Positions 25,601-34,545 of a DNA stretch of 64,000 nucleotides are shown piece after piece. The notes below the pieces were generated by a model, which saw nothing but the letters and a program-made list of their open reading frames with translations, did not search any database and had not been told where the DNA came from. This DNA comes from UBA7236 sp035439505 (lineage in GTDB: Bacteria > Bacteroidota > Bacteroidia > Chitinophagales > BACL12): assembly GCA_035439505.1 (NCBI GenBank), contig DAORKJ010000011.1, positions 3,906-67,905 of the forward strand, in the 5' to 3' direction. The translations under genes were made by a program, and so were the position numbers. Within the stretch, counting starts at the first letter, position 1. The number at the start of each line of letters is the position of its first letter.

Positions 25601-27959
25601 CCTTGAAAGTCCTTGCTTTGATATTAGTTCGTTATTGATGCCTTTTGTTGAAGTTGATTTGTGGTGGGATACTGAAGATACTTGGGACGGACTTCAACTG
25701 GAATATACTTTAGATGGAATTTCATGGACACAACTTGGCGATATTGGAACCGGCGAAAACTGGTATACCAACGACGCAGCTGCTTTGGGATATGAATTTG
25801 GTTGGGTTGGTTCAGGCCCTGGTTGGGTTACAGCTCACCACGATTTATCATTCCTTGCCGGTGCTACCTATGTAAAATTCCGTTTCAAATTTGCTGCGGA
25901 TGGTATCTACAACTTTGATGGTATCGGTTTAGATAACTTCAATATTCAGGATCCTTTCGATAATGACTTAGGTGTTATAGCTTTATTAAGCCCTACCTCT
26001 GGCCCTGAATTGACTGCTGCTGAACCCGTAACTATAAATGTGCGCAATTTTGGATTAAATCCGCAAAGTGGATTTGCCGTGAACTATACCGTTGATGGCG
26101 GTGCTGTTGTTACTGAAATTTTTACAGGAACTATTGATGGTGCGGAAATATTACCTTATACATTTGCAACAACCGCAGACTTAAGTGCAATAGGACCTCA
26201 CGAAATCTGTGCATGGACAAGTTTAGTTGGTGATGAAGATCCAACTAATGATGATATTCCAGGTTGTAAAATGGTTTATAATTTCCCTCCGGTTTCCGGA
26301 ACAGGAGCTTATTACATATATAGCAGCGCTGTAGGTTTTGAGCCTGGTTATTTGAACTCTAACTCCACCGCAATGGATGCTGTTTTTGGCCCTGATGCTT
26401 GGATTTTAGATTATTATGAATCATTAGACGTATTAAGTGTGTTTAATGAAGATAATTGTTTCATTTTCTTAGAAGGAAGTGAATCACATTGGTCAGAATT
26501 TGAAGCATTCTTTAATAACAATCAGGATATCATAGAAGGATGGGTTGCTTCAGGTGGTAATTTATTCATAAATGCTTCACCTTGGGAAGGAGACGGTGGT
26601 AACGTTGGATTTGGTGATGTAACTATCTCCTATCCTTACTACACCTATCAAACAGCCGCAGTTGATGCTGCTCACCCGGTGTTAAATACACCTTATACTC
26701 CTATAACTGCCGACTATTATGGTTTTTATGTGAGTTACGGTAGAATATTAGGTGATATCAACCCAATATTGAGCGATTACTATTGCGCCGATTGTTATAT
26801 TTTAGGAGATAAAGAATGGGGTGATGGACGTGTAATGTTTGGTACCATGAGTGCACCGGAATATTATTCACCTTCAACAGAGTCACAAAACCTCAGACAA
26901 AATATTATTGATTATCTGAAACTTTGTTCACCTGTTGATATTGGTGTTACTGCATTATTATCACCGGATGGTGGATGTGGTATGACCGATGAAGAAGAAA
27001 TCACCATTGAAATCAGCAACTTCGGCCCTACAACAGTAACTAATACTCCGGTTAAATATACGATAGATGGTGGTGCAGAGGTTGCAGAAATTGCTCCTGG
27101 TCCAATTCCAATTGGAGGCACTTATAACTACACTTTCTCTACAACAGCTGATTTATCATCTCCTGGTGATCATGATGTGGCTACCTGGACTGATTTCAGT
27201 GGAGATGAAGATGAAACCAACGACTTGCTCACAACAGAAGTAAGTTCATTGGCAACACCTGTATTGGAATTAGGTGCTAACAAAACAGTTTGTGATATCA
27301 CTACACTTGATGCAGGAAATATCGGAAGCACCTATTTATGGAGCACTGGTGCCACTACACAAACTATTGATGTTATTGAATCAGGCACTTATAGCGTAAC
27401 CGTTACAAATCCTACTTCAGGATGTTCTGTAACAGATAATATTACCGTTACCGTTAACTATACCCCTTCCGCAGAATTTACCTATACTGCAACGGGCTTA
27501 ACAGTTACATTCACAAATGAATCAACGGCAGGTGCAACCTACAACTGGAGCTTTGGTGATGGAGGAAGTTCAACATTAGAAAATCCATCACATACATACG
27601 CTGCTGAAGGCACCTATACTGTTACAGTTACAGTTTCAAATGGTTGTGGTTCTGACTTCTACAGTCTCGTAATTGAAGTGTCATTAAGCGTTGAAGATAT
27701 TGCATTAGCAGCCGCGATTGATGTATATCCAAATCCGACTGCAGATGTAGCATTAGTAACTTTCAACCTTACTGAATATAACGATATTCGTTTAGAACTA
27801 GTAAATACATTAGGTCAAACAATTTGGACCGCTTTACCAGGCAATATTTTAAATGGCAAAGTGACCATAGATATGACCACCTTAGCTGGCGGTGTATATC
27901 AACTTAATGTATATACCAACAATGCAACAGCAACTAAACAAATAGTATTAACTAAATAA
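22653..27959 (+). CDS. Giant T9SS-exported modular protein with GEVED, MAM-like, CARDB-like and PKD modules
   Basis: About 1768 residues from the ATG at 22653, with a signal peptide ending GNAAFA. Order: GEVED-type domain (about 30-175, with YNYGEAEDYTINIP), CARDB-like beta module, MAM/jelly-roll-like module (STWELGSPAG...YSTDGGASW...FRFVFASSNYWNF), CARDB-like, a 210-residue module beginning YYIYSN.TGGEPW (about 598-810), CARDB-like, MAM-like, CARDB-like, second YYIYSS module (about 1220-1430), CARDB-like, an Ig-like segment (YLWSTGATTQTI), PKD (YNWSFGDGG...HTYAAEGTYTVTV) and a type A sorting domain (IDVYPNPTADVA...KQIVLTK). A surface adhesin or matrix role is likely. Terminator at 27986. The next gene is a paralogue. 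Confidence 0.9.
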   Translation: MLKSLLARTKAVFLITGFLMLGNAAFADYCIPDYVTGTGDDDYIDGVELGDISNFSGPGDDWNDFTDFSTTLMPGMTYDLTVYNTPSWQEEYMAWIDYNQDEIFSDDERLTPDNVVLTEGASAVISFTVPFGVLPGATRMRVMCVYFPGALIEPCPEGTYNYGEAEDYTINIPAAGPYDIGATTINDLSSACGMGITPISINITNFGTEPTGSFQIAYQINDPVLGLLPAVIETYPGPAIPSLTSVTYTFAASADFSNIGDYTVTAYTIYPVDAEPLNDEKVISLTSIPVVTSYPYYEEFEAGSGGWIAGGTESTWELGSPAGFAIIGAPPATPGSMNSWTTELDDYYALNEKSYVESPCYDFSSLSFPFMEFDLNYDIQLYDDGAKLQYSTDGGASWGDLGAIGEGENWYNHNGCYAMWPTFYIDNYEGWSGNSAGWLHAYLDLEFLAGETDVKFRFVFASSNYWNFNDGFAFDNMWIGDPYPNDLGVSLLMDPESGPFLTATETVTVEITNYGTLPQSGFPVAFQVDGGTVIAETFGGTIAPGATAIHTFGGTADLLALGDYEFKTWTNLATDEDESNDTLITEVSSLLPIADTGAYYIYSNTTGGEPWFVVSNDTHMDDVFGAGNWSTNYFETVDPVELFSVNNCFVYLEGSDSHAEEMKSFLTANMDLIEDWVAAGGHLFMNAAPNEGTGMNFGFGGTSLNYPWYSGSVSASDPLHPIWSGPFTPTSTAMTGGSYGHANVSGSGWTPLIYDTFNPEKIIAAEKSWGAGMVVFGGMTMTDFHNPPTEAANFRKNILAYLKTCTLSNDDVGVQAMIAPANGCDLTDEESVTIKVKNYGFLPQTNIPVKYQADGGAIVSEIMPGTLSAGEIGEYTFTTTADLSGLGTHDLVAWTDLPADTIYENDTTYRSILNIPYISSFPYLETWETGDNEGWYNYGAGNTWELGYPAGPVINTPPIATPGSQYSWATSLTGNYNDDELSYLESPCFDISSLLMPFVEVDLWWDTEDTWDGLQLEYTLDGISWTQLGDIGTGENWYTNDAAALGYEFGWVGSGPGWVTAHHDLSFLAGATYVKFRFKFAADGIYNFDGIGLDNFNIQDPFDNDLGVIALLSPTSGPELTAAEPVTINVRNFGLNPQSGFAVNYTVDGGAVVTEIFTGTIDGAEILPYTFATTADLSAIGPHEICAWTSLVGDEDPTNDDIPGCKMVYNFPPVSGTGAYYIYSSAVGFEPGYLNSNSTAMDAVFGPDAWILDYYESLDVLSVFNEDNCFIFLEGSESHWSEFEAFFNNNQDIIEGWVASGGNLFINASPWEGDGGNVGFGDVTISYPYYTYQTAAVDAAHPVLNTPYTPITADYYGFYVSYGRILGDINPILSDYYCADCYILGDKEWGDGRVMFGTMSAPEYYSPSTESQNLRQNIIDYLKLCSPVDIGVTALLSPDGGCGMTDEEEITIEISNFGPTTVTNTPVKYTIDGGAEVAEIAPGPIPIGGTYNYTFSTTADLSSPGDHDVATWTDFSGDEDETNDLLTTEVSSLATPVLELGANKTVCDITTLDAGNIGSTYLWSTGATTQTIDVIESGTYSVTVTNPTSGCSVTDNITVTVNYTPSAEFTYTATGLTVTFTNESTAGATYNWSFGDGGSSTLENPSHTYAAEGTYTVTVTVSNGCGSDFYSLVIEVSLSVEDIALAAAIDVYPNPTADVALVTFNLTEYNDIRLELVNTLGQTIWTALPGNILNGKVTIDMTTLAGGVYQLNVYTNNATATKQIVLTK

Positions 27960-27985
27960 TAAAAGAAGTTTTTCACTCTTTAATC

Positions 27986-28021
27986 GAAAAGAGGCTTCGC
28001 AAGAGGCCTCTTTTCTTTTTT
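27986..28021 (+). terminator. Intrinsic terminator after first giant exported protein
   Basis: GAAAAGAGGC (27986-27995) pairs perfectly with GCCTCTTTTC (28006-28015), 10-base loop, then six T. The two giant genes are therefore probably transcribed separately. Confidence 0.92.
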
Positions 28022-28230
28022 AAGTGATATTGGGTTATACACATTTTTGAAGTTCATTTCGGTTTAACCAAAAAACAATGCTGGCGGACATTTCAAGCCG
28101 TTTCGGGATGTTATGGTGGTTAAAAATGAAATTATTGTATATTTTTTAACACATTTATTATGAAATTAAACCAATGGTTTCCTAATTTAGACACAGAATT
28201 GGTTTCTTAACTAAACACTAAACAATTTTT

Positions 28231-31200
28231 ATGACAAAACACCTACTTAAACTCCTCAGTCGTGCCGCGATAATTCTGGCATTTATCTCGGCTCGGGAAG
28301 TTTCAGCACAGGATTTCAATTATTACATTTATTCTAATGTTTATGGTGGCTCAGAACCTTGGTACACCGTAGAAAACTCTAATGCGATGAACACTGTTTT
28401 TGGCGCAGGTGAGTGGACTTTAGACTATTTCGAAACTTGTGATCCTGATTTGGTATTTTCAGCAAATACCAATTTCGTTTTCCTTGAAGGAAGCGATTTT
28501 TGCGCAGATGAACTCGAAAACTTCCTCATCACAAACCTGCCTATCATTGAAAATTGGGTTGAATCAGGAGGTCGTCTCCTACTCAACGCCGCTCCAAATG
28601 AAGGCGATGGTATGAGCTTTGGCTTTGGCGACGTTTACCTTTCCTATTGGGGAGGCGCAAGTAACGTTGTTGCAACTGACCCCGGCCATCCCATTTTTAA
28701 TACGCCTTATACACCAACAGGAACATCATGGACTGGGTCATCATTTTCCCATGCCAGTGTGTCCGGAACAGGTTTAACTCCATTAATTGTGGATGTATCA
28801 ATTCCATCTACAGTTGCTTACTCTGAAGGCCGCTACGGTTCTGACGGTATTGTAGGTTTTGGCGGTATGACAACAACAAATTGGCATACTCCATATACTG
28901 AGTCAGTTAATTTATTACAAAACATTATTTATTACTTGGCTTATTATGTGATTCCTGATCACGATATTGCCGTAACTTCAGTATCAAGTCCTACCTCTAG
29001 CTGTGGATTAGGATTAGAAACAATAACAGTAACCTATAAAAATTTGGGGTTAAACCCAGAAACAAATATCCCGGTTAGTTATCAATTAGATGGCGGAACT
29101 GTGGTTACAGAAATTTATGCAGGTCCGGTTGCAGCTGGTGAATCTTTTACAGTATCATTCAGCACTCCTGGCGATTTTTCAGCACTTATTACACATACTT
29201 TGGTTGCTTCTTGTGATTTAGCAACGGATGAAGATCCTGCTAATAACAGTACAACAATATCAATCACCAATATCCCTACTATTACTTCTTTTCCTTACTT
29301 ACAAGGTTTTGAAGAAGGTACAGCAGGATGGACAATTGGTGGTTCAGGTAGCTCTTGGGAATTAGGAACCCCTGCTGGTTTTGCCATTGTTGGCGCTCCA
29401 CCTGCAACTCCCGGCAGTATTAATTCTTGGGTAACAAACTTGGATGGTTATTACAATAATGGTGAAAAATCATGGGTGATTTCACCTTGTATGGATTTTT
29501 CATCCTTGGTTTTCCCTTATATTGAATTAGACGTTAACTGGGATATTCAAGAATATTCAGACGGCGCTAAAGTTCAATATTCAACAGACGGTGGTATTTC
29601 ATGGACCGATTTAGGTAACGTTGGCGAAGGTGAAAACTGGTTCAACAGTTACACTTGTTACGCGATGTGGCCTGAATTTTATACGTTTGATTACAGAGGT
29701 TGGAACGGATACGCTTCTGGTTGGAAGCATGCCTACCATGATATGTCATTTTTAGGTGGCGAATCAAATGTTAGAATTAGAATTCTAATGGCTTCAGACG
29801 CCTTTGGTGCATTTTATGATGGCTTCGCCTTTGATAACGTTAAAATATCCGACTTATATGCAAATGACGTTGGAGCTGAAGCAATATATGAACCAAACTC
29901 TGGTCCTGGTTTAACTGCAACTGAACCTATTTCAGTTGTTATCAGAAATTACGGCACCGTGGCACAATCCGGATTTGATGTATCTTATCAAATGGATGGT
30001 GGTTCTATAGTGACCGAAACATTTACCGGCACAGTTGACCCAGGTGCTACTGCAATTCATTACTTCGCTTCTACAGAAGATTTAAGTGCAATTGGTGATT
30101 ATGTTTTTGATGCTTGGACATCTTTAGTTGGTGATGAAGACCCAACTAACGACCCTATAACAGAAACTGTTTCAAGCCTTTTACCGATTACTGGTACAAG
30201 TGCATATTATATCTATAGCAATACTACAGGTGGTGAACCTTGGTATAGCACTTCTAACTCTGCAGCCATGGATGCCGTATTTGGCGTTGGCGAATGGACA
30301 TTAGAATATTATGAAACACTTGACCCGGCTGTAGTTTTTGGCCTAGGAACATGTTTTGTATTTATGGAAGGCTCTGATGGTCATGCCAATGAGTTATCTT
30401 CATTCTTATCAGCCAATATCGGTCTTATTGAAGACTGGGTGGCTTCAGGGGGTCACTTACTTTTAAATGCTGCACCAAACGAAGGTTCAGGTATGGATTT
30501 TGGATTTGACGGAACTGACTTAATGTACCCTTACTTTACCGGTACAGTTGATGCTGATTTACCGTTGCATCCGGCTTTTGCAGGTCCATTTACACCAACT
30601 TCAACTTCAATGAACGGTTCATCTTATGGCCATGCAAGATTAACAGGTACAGGATGGACTCCAATCTTACATGATCTTTTTGCAACAACGAATATCATTT
30701 GTGCCGAAAAATCATGGGGTGCAGGAACTGTAATTTTTGGTGGTATGACAACTACTAACTTTCACACACCTGCTCCGGATGGTGATAACTTCCGCAGAAA
30801 CTTAATATCTTATTTAGCTACTTGTACCATTTCTGATTATGATATGGGTGTAAGCGATGCTTCTTCTCCTGAAACACAATGTGGTTTAGGTGGAGTTGAA
30901 AATGTTACTATAGATGTTAAAAACTACGGTTTCCTTCCACAAGCTGATGTTCCGGTATTTTACCAAATCAATGGCGGTACCATTATCAGTGAGGTAGTTC
31001 CAGGAACTATTGACGTTGGTGAGACAGTAACTTATACATTTGCTACAACTGCAAACCTTGCAGCACCTGGCGACTATATATTTGCTGCATGGACTGGTTT
31101 AGCTTTAGATACTATTACTTCTAATGACACAGCAGATTGGGTTGTTACCAATGTGCCAATTATTGACGCTTTCCCTTATTATGAAGATTTCGAAACCGGA

Positions 31201-33735
31201 ACTAATGGATGGACTGTAGCTGGTGGTGCTTCAACCTGGGCTTTAGGTACTCCTGCCGGGTTCGTAATTAATACACCTCCTCCTGCAACTCCTGGTAGCT
31301 TAAATACCTGGGTTACAAATCCTAATGGTTATTACAACAATAACGAAAAAGGTTATGTGTTAACACCTTGTTTGGACTTCTCTTCATTAGTATTGCCTTA
31401 CATGGAATTTGATTTGAATTATGATATTCAACTCTATTCTGATGGTGCAAAAGTGCAGTATACTACTGATGGCGTAACCTGGCAAGATTTAGGTAACGTT
31501 GGTGAAGGTGAAAACTGGTATGATAGCTACAACTGTTATAGTATGTGGCCTACCTATTATATTTCAGATTATCGTGGATGGCAGAATTATGCCAGCGGTT
31601 GGAAACATGCATTTTATGACTTATCATTCCTTGCTGGTCAACCTTCTGTAAGATTCCGCTTTATCTTCGCTTCTGATACTTATTGGAACTTTAACGATGG
31701 TATCGCTTTCGATAACTTCAATATTCAGGATCCTTACGATAACGACCTTGGAGTTGTTGCTGTAATTACTCCGGAATCTGCTGTTACACTTTCAGCTTCT
31801 GAAATTGTAAGCGTTTTAGTAGAGAACTTTGGAACCTTACCGCAAAGTGACTTTGATGTTGCCTATCAGGTAAATGGTGGTACTATTCATACTGAAGCTT
31901 TTGTTGGCACAGTTGCTCCTGGTTCAACAGGTGTAATGACCTTCGCTGCAACTGAAGACTTTAGTGCAGATGGTGTTTATGAGTTTAAAGCATGGACAGA
32001 ATTAGCAGGTGATGAGGATTTAACTAATGATACGTTGAATGACAATATCATGAATTTATTACCTGTTACCGGAACAGATGCTTATTATATCTATTCGAAT
32101 ATTTATGGTGGTAGTGAACCATGGTTTGTAACTTCTAACTCAGATGCCATGAACGATGTTTTTGGTTTTGGTGGTTGGACAGTTGAGTATTTCGAAACAC
32201 TTGATCCACTTGAAGTATTCGATGAAAACACTTGTTTTGTTTATATTGATGGTTCTGAAAATATGGCTAGTGAATTGGAAAACTTCCTGTTAGCCAATGG
32301 TTCAGATGTTGAAAATTGGGTAGCTTCTGGAGGTAATTTAATACTCAATTCAGGTCCAAACGAAGGTGATGGTATGGATTTCGGTTTCGGTGGTATCGAA
32401 ATGGTACATCCGTATTATACCGGAAACGTTACTGCGTTTGACCCGGCTCATCCAGTATTTAGCGGACCATGGACACCTATTACTACTGATTTCTCTGGTG
32501 GCTATTTTGGTCATGGTGAAGTTTTTGGTGGTTCAATAGAACCAATTCTTGTTGACCTGTTTGATGCATCACGCATCGTATTAGGTGAAAAAGGTTGGGG
32601 AGATGGTCACGTTATTGTTGGTGGTATGACTCCACCTTATTTCCATAGTCCACTTGATGAGTCTTATAACTTACTCAAAAACATCTATGAATATGTTAAA
32701 CTTTGTGCGCCGGTTGATCTTGGTGCCGTTGCTTTAATATCTCCGGAAGGTGGTTGTGGCCTTGGACTTGAAGAGGTGACAATTACAGTAGAGAACTTTG
32801 GCCCTAGTGGTGTAAGTACATTCCCTGTTAAATATCAGGTTGACGGAGGTGCAATCATTTCTGAATTTGCCGATGTTGTTATCGACGCAGGTGGAACTGG
32901 TACTTATACTTTCGATGAGCTTGTAGATTTCTCAGTTCCAGGCACTTATGAATTATGTGTTTGGACAGATTTTGCAGGTGATTCAGACCCAACAAACGAT
33001 ATGATTTGCGTTACAATCGAATCATACGAAACTCCAACTGTTGAATTAGGTGCTAATCAAACTGTTTGTGATGAAGTTGTGCTTGACGCCGGAAACGTAG
33101 GTAGTACTTACCTCTGGAGCACCGGTGCAACAACTCAAACTATTACAGTTACTGAAAGTGGAACCTATTCTGTTACAGTTACTAACCCAACAAGTGGTTG
33201 TTCTGTAATTGATGAAGTTAATGTTACCGTAAACTATACACCAGATGCCAGCTTTACCTATACAACAACTGGCTTAACTGTAACATTCAATAACACTTCT
33301 ACCGATGGCGCTACCTATAGCTGGAGCTTTGGTGATGCAGGAACTTCTACCCTGGAAAATCCTTCACATACCTACGCAGTTGAAGGTGCTTACACGGTAA
33401 CACTTACTGTAACCAACGGCTGTGGAACTGATTTCTATAGCATTGTTATTGAACTTGGTGATGCAATTGAAGATGTAACCCTTGCAAATGCCGTAACCGT
33501 TCAACCTAACCCTACAGTTGATTTTGCTAATGTTAATATTGATTTAGCAACAGCTCAGGAAATTAAACTTGAATTGGTGAATAACCTCGGACAGTTAGTA
33601 TGGTCAACTAATTCAACAAGCACATTATCAGCTACTTATGTAATTGATATGACAATGTTTGCTGAAGGTGTTTATCAGCTTAACATCATAGGTGAAAATG
33701 CAATGGCTAGTAAGTCAATTGTGTTAGTTAAGTAA
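28231..33735 (+). CDS. Giant T9SS-exported modular protein, paralogue of the preceding gene
   Basis: 1834 residues with a signal peptide ending AREVSAQ. It has the same building blocks as its neighbour but no GEVED domain. Order: YYIYSN module (about 28-245), CARDB-like, MAM-like, CARDB-like, YYIYSN module (about 655-870), CARDB-like, MAM-like, CARDB-like, third YYIYSN module (about 1280-1492), CARDB-like, Ig-like (YLWSTGATTQTI), PKD (YSWSFGDAG) and type A sorting domain (VTVQPNPTVDFA...KSIVLVK). The PKD and Ig-like parts are nearly the same in both proteins, showing recent duplication or exchange. It is predicted to be exported by T9SS and anchored at the cell surface. Upstream, 28022-28230 shows no exact TAnnTTTG box. 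A strong terminator follows at 33757. Confidence 0.9.
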   Translation: MTKHLLKLLSRAAIILAFISAREVSAQDFNYYIYSNVYGGSEPWYTVENSNAMNTVFGAGEWTLDYFETCDPDLVFSANTNFVFLEGSDFCADELENFLITNLPIIENWVESGGRLLLNAAPNEGDGMSFGFGDVYLSYWGGASNVVATDPGHPIFNTPYTPTGTSWTGSSFSHASVSGTGLTPLIVDVSIPSTVAYSEGRYGSDGIVGFGGMTTTNWHTPYTESVNLLQNIIYYLAYYVIPDHDIAVTSVSSPTSSCGLGLETITVTYKNLGLNPETNIPVSYQLDGGTVVTEIYAGPVAAGESFTVSFSTPGDFSALITHTLVASCDLATDEDPANNSTTISITNIPTITSFPYLQGFEEGTAGWTIGGSGSSWELGTPAGFAIVGAPPATPGSINSWVTNLDGYYNNGEKSWVISPCMDFSSLVFPYIELDVNWDIQEYSDGAKVQYSTDGGISWTDLGNVGEGENWFNSYTCYAMWPEFYTFDYRGWNGYASGWKHAYHDMSFLGGESNVRIRILMASDAFGAFYDGFAFDNVKISDLYANDVGAEAIYEPNSGPGLTATEPISVVIRNYGTVAQSGFDVSYQMDGGSIVTETFTGTVDPGATAIHYFASTEDLSAIGDYVFDAWTSLVGDEDPTNDPITETVSSLLPITGTSAYYIYSNTTGGEPWYSTSNSAAMDAVFGVGEWTLEYYETLDPAVVFGLGTCFVFMEGSDGHANELSSFLSANIGLIEDWVASGGHLLLNAAPNEGSGMDFGFDGTDLMYPYFTGTVDADLPLHPAFAGPFTPTSTSMNGSSYGHARLTGTGWTPILHDLFATTNIICAEKSWGAGTVIFGGMTTTNFHTPAPDGDNFRRNLISYLATCTISDYDMGVSDASSPETQCGLGGVENVTIDVKNYGFLPQADVPVFYQINGGTIISEVVPGTIDVGETVTYTFATTANLAAPGDYIFAAWTGLALDTITSNDTADWVVTNVPIIDAFPYYEDFETGTNGWTVAGGASTWALGTPAGFVINTPPPATPGSLNTWVTNPNGYYNNNEKGYVLTPCLDFSSLVLPYMEFDLNYDIQLYSDGAKVQYTTDGVTWQDLGNVGEGENWYDSYNCYSMWPTYYISDYRGWQNYASGWKHAFYDLSFLAGQPSVRFRFIFASDTYWNFNDGIAFDNFNIQDPYDNDLGVVAVITPESAVTLSASEIVSVLVENFGTLPQSDFDVAYQVNGGTIHTEAFVGTVAPGSTGVMTFAATEDFSADGVYEFKAWTELAGDEDLTNDTLNDNIMNLLPVTGTDAYYIYSNIYGGSEPWFVTSNSDAMNDVFGFGGWTVEYFETLDPLEVFDENTCFVYIDGSENMASELENFLLANGSDVENWVASGGNLILNSGPNEGDGMDFGFGGIEMVHPYYTGNVTAFDPAHPVFSGPWTPITTDFSGGYFGHGEVFGGSIEPILVDLFDASRIVLGEKGWGDGHVIVGGMTPPYFHSPLDESYNLLKNIYEYVKLCAPVDLGAVALISPEGGCGLGLEEVTITVENFGPSGVSTFPVKYQVDGGAIISEFADVVIDAGGTGTYTFDELVDFSVPGTYELCVWTDFAGDSDPTNDMICVTIESYETPTVELGANQTVCDEVVLDAGNVGSTYLWSTGATTQTITVTESGTYSVTVTNPTSGCSVIDEVNVTVNYTPDASFTYTTTGLTVTFNNTSTDGATYSWSFGDAGTSTLENPSHTYAVEGAYTVTLTVTNGCGTDFYSIVIELGDAIEDVTLANAVTVQPNPTVDFANVNIDLATAQEIKLELVNNLGQLVWSTNSTSTLSATYVIDMTMFAEGVYQLNIIGENAMASKSIVLVK

Positions 33736-33756
33736 TAACTACACCTTAAAATACAG

Positions 33757-33789
33757 GAGGCTGTCCCCACAAGGACAGCCTCTTTTTTT
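33757..33789 (+). terminator. Intrinsic terminator after second giant exported protein
   Basis: GAGGCTGTCC (33757-33766) pairs perfectly with GGACAGCCTC (33773-33782), 6-base loop, then seven T. The convergent nth gene ends at its edge (33788). Confidence 0.93.
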
Positions 33790-34417
33790 ATTGATTTTTT
33801 CTTCCTATTACGCTGCAAATCGGGCATTTTGCAGGATCATGGCCCCGGGCAGGACAATACGCACGACCGAAGTAGATAATTTGTAAATGCAATAAATTCC
33901 AGCTTGATTCCGGAAACAATCGTTTTAAATCACGTTCGGTTTGTTCAACCGATTTACCGCTGCTCAAAGTCCAACGCCATGCAAGCCTGTGAATATGCGT
34001 GTCTACCGGAAATGCAGGCACCCCAAATGCTTGTGTCATAACCACACTTGCTGTTTTATGCCCAACTGCGGGCAAAGCCTCAAGAGCTTCAAAACTCGCA
34101 GGAACTTTTCCGTTGTATTGCTCAACCAATATTTTTGACAGACCGAAAATACCTTTCGACTTCATTGGCGATAATCCACATGGAAGTATAATTTCCTTGA
34201 TTTTTTCAACACTTAATTTAATCATATCAAAAGGATTGTCGGCTAAGGCAAACAACTTAGGTGTAATTTTATTGACCCTTTCATCTGTACATTGTGCAGA
34301 TAATACAACTGCAACCAGCAAGGTATAAGGATCTTTATGATGTAACGGAATATCTGGCTTTGGATATAGCTTGTTTAAAGTAGTTAAAACAAATTCCGCT
34401 TTTTGCTTTTTGGTCAT
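33788..34417 (-). CDS. nth: Endonuclease III, DNA glycosylase/AP lyase
   Basis: 209 residues, family length. It removes oxidised pyrimidines and cleaves at abasic sites in base excision repair. The helix-hairpin-helix has LPAVGHKTASVV with the catalytic Lys, and the catalytic Asp lies in FPVDTHIHRLA. The C-terminal iron-sulfur region is atypical: C188, C198 and C201 (CX9CX2C) with no fourth Cys before the end, against CX6CX2CX5C in the Escherichia coli enzyme. It is convergent with the giant exported protein gene and divergent from the OmpA/PD40 gene. Confidence 0.93.
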   Translation of the reverse strand: MTKKQKAEFVLTTLNKLYPKPDIPLHHKDPYTLLVAVVLSAQCTDERVNKITPKLFALADNPFDMIKLSVEKIKEIILPCGLSPMKSKGIFGLSKILVEQYNGKVPASFEALEALPAVGHKTASVVMTQAFGVPAFPVDTHIHRLAWRWTLSSGKSVEQTERDLKRLFPESSWNLLHLQIIYFGRAYCPARGHDPAKCPICSVIGRKNQ

Positions 34418-34545
34418 CTTGAGGTCAAATATCTGTATAGTAAACTAAATACCGCAGGTTTGTATGTTACAAAATCACAAAAAATGTATTTTTTTTCATC
34501 AAATGTAAAACATAATTTTACCAGTCGACATTTGTGAGAATTATT

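Noticed and set aside
22653..33735. T9SS machinery or glycosyltransferase operon near the giant cargo genes
   Set aside because: No por/gld/spr-type machinery genes are found in the window; only cargo are present.
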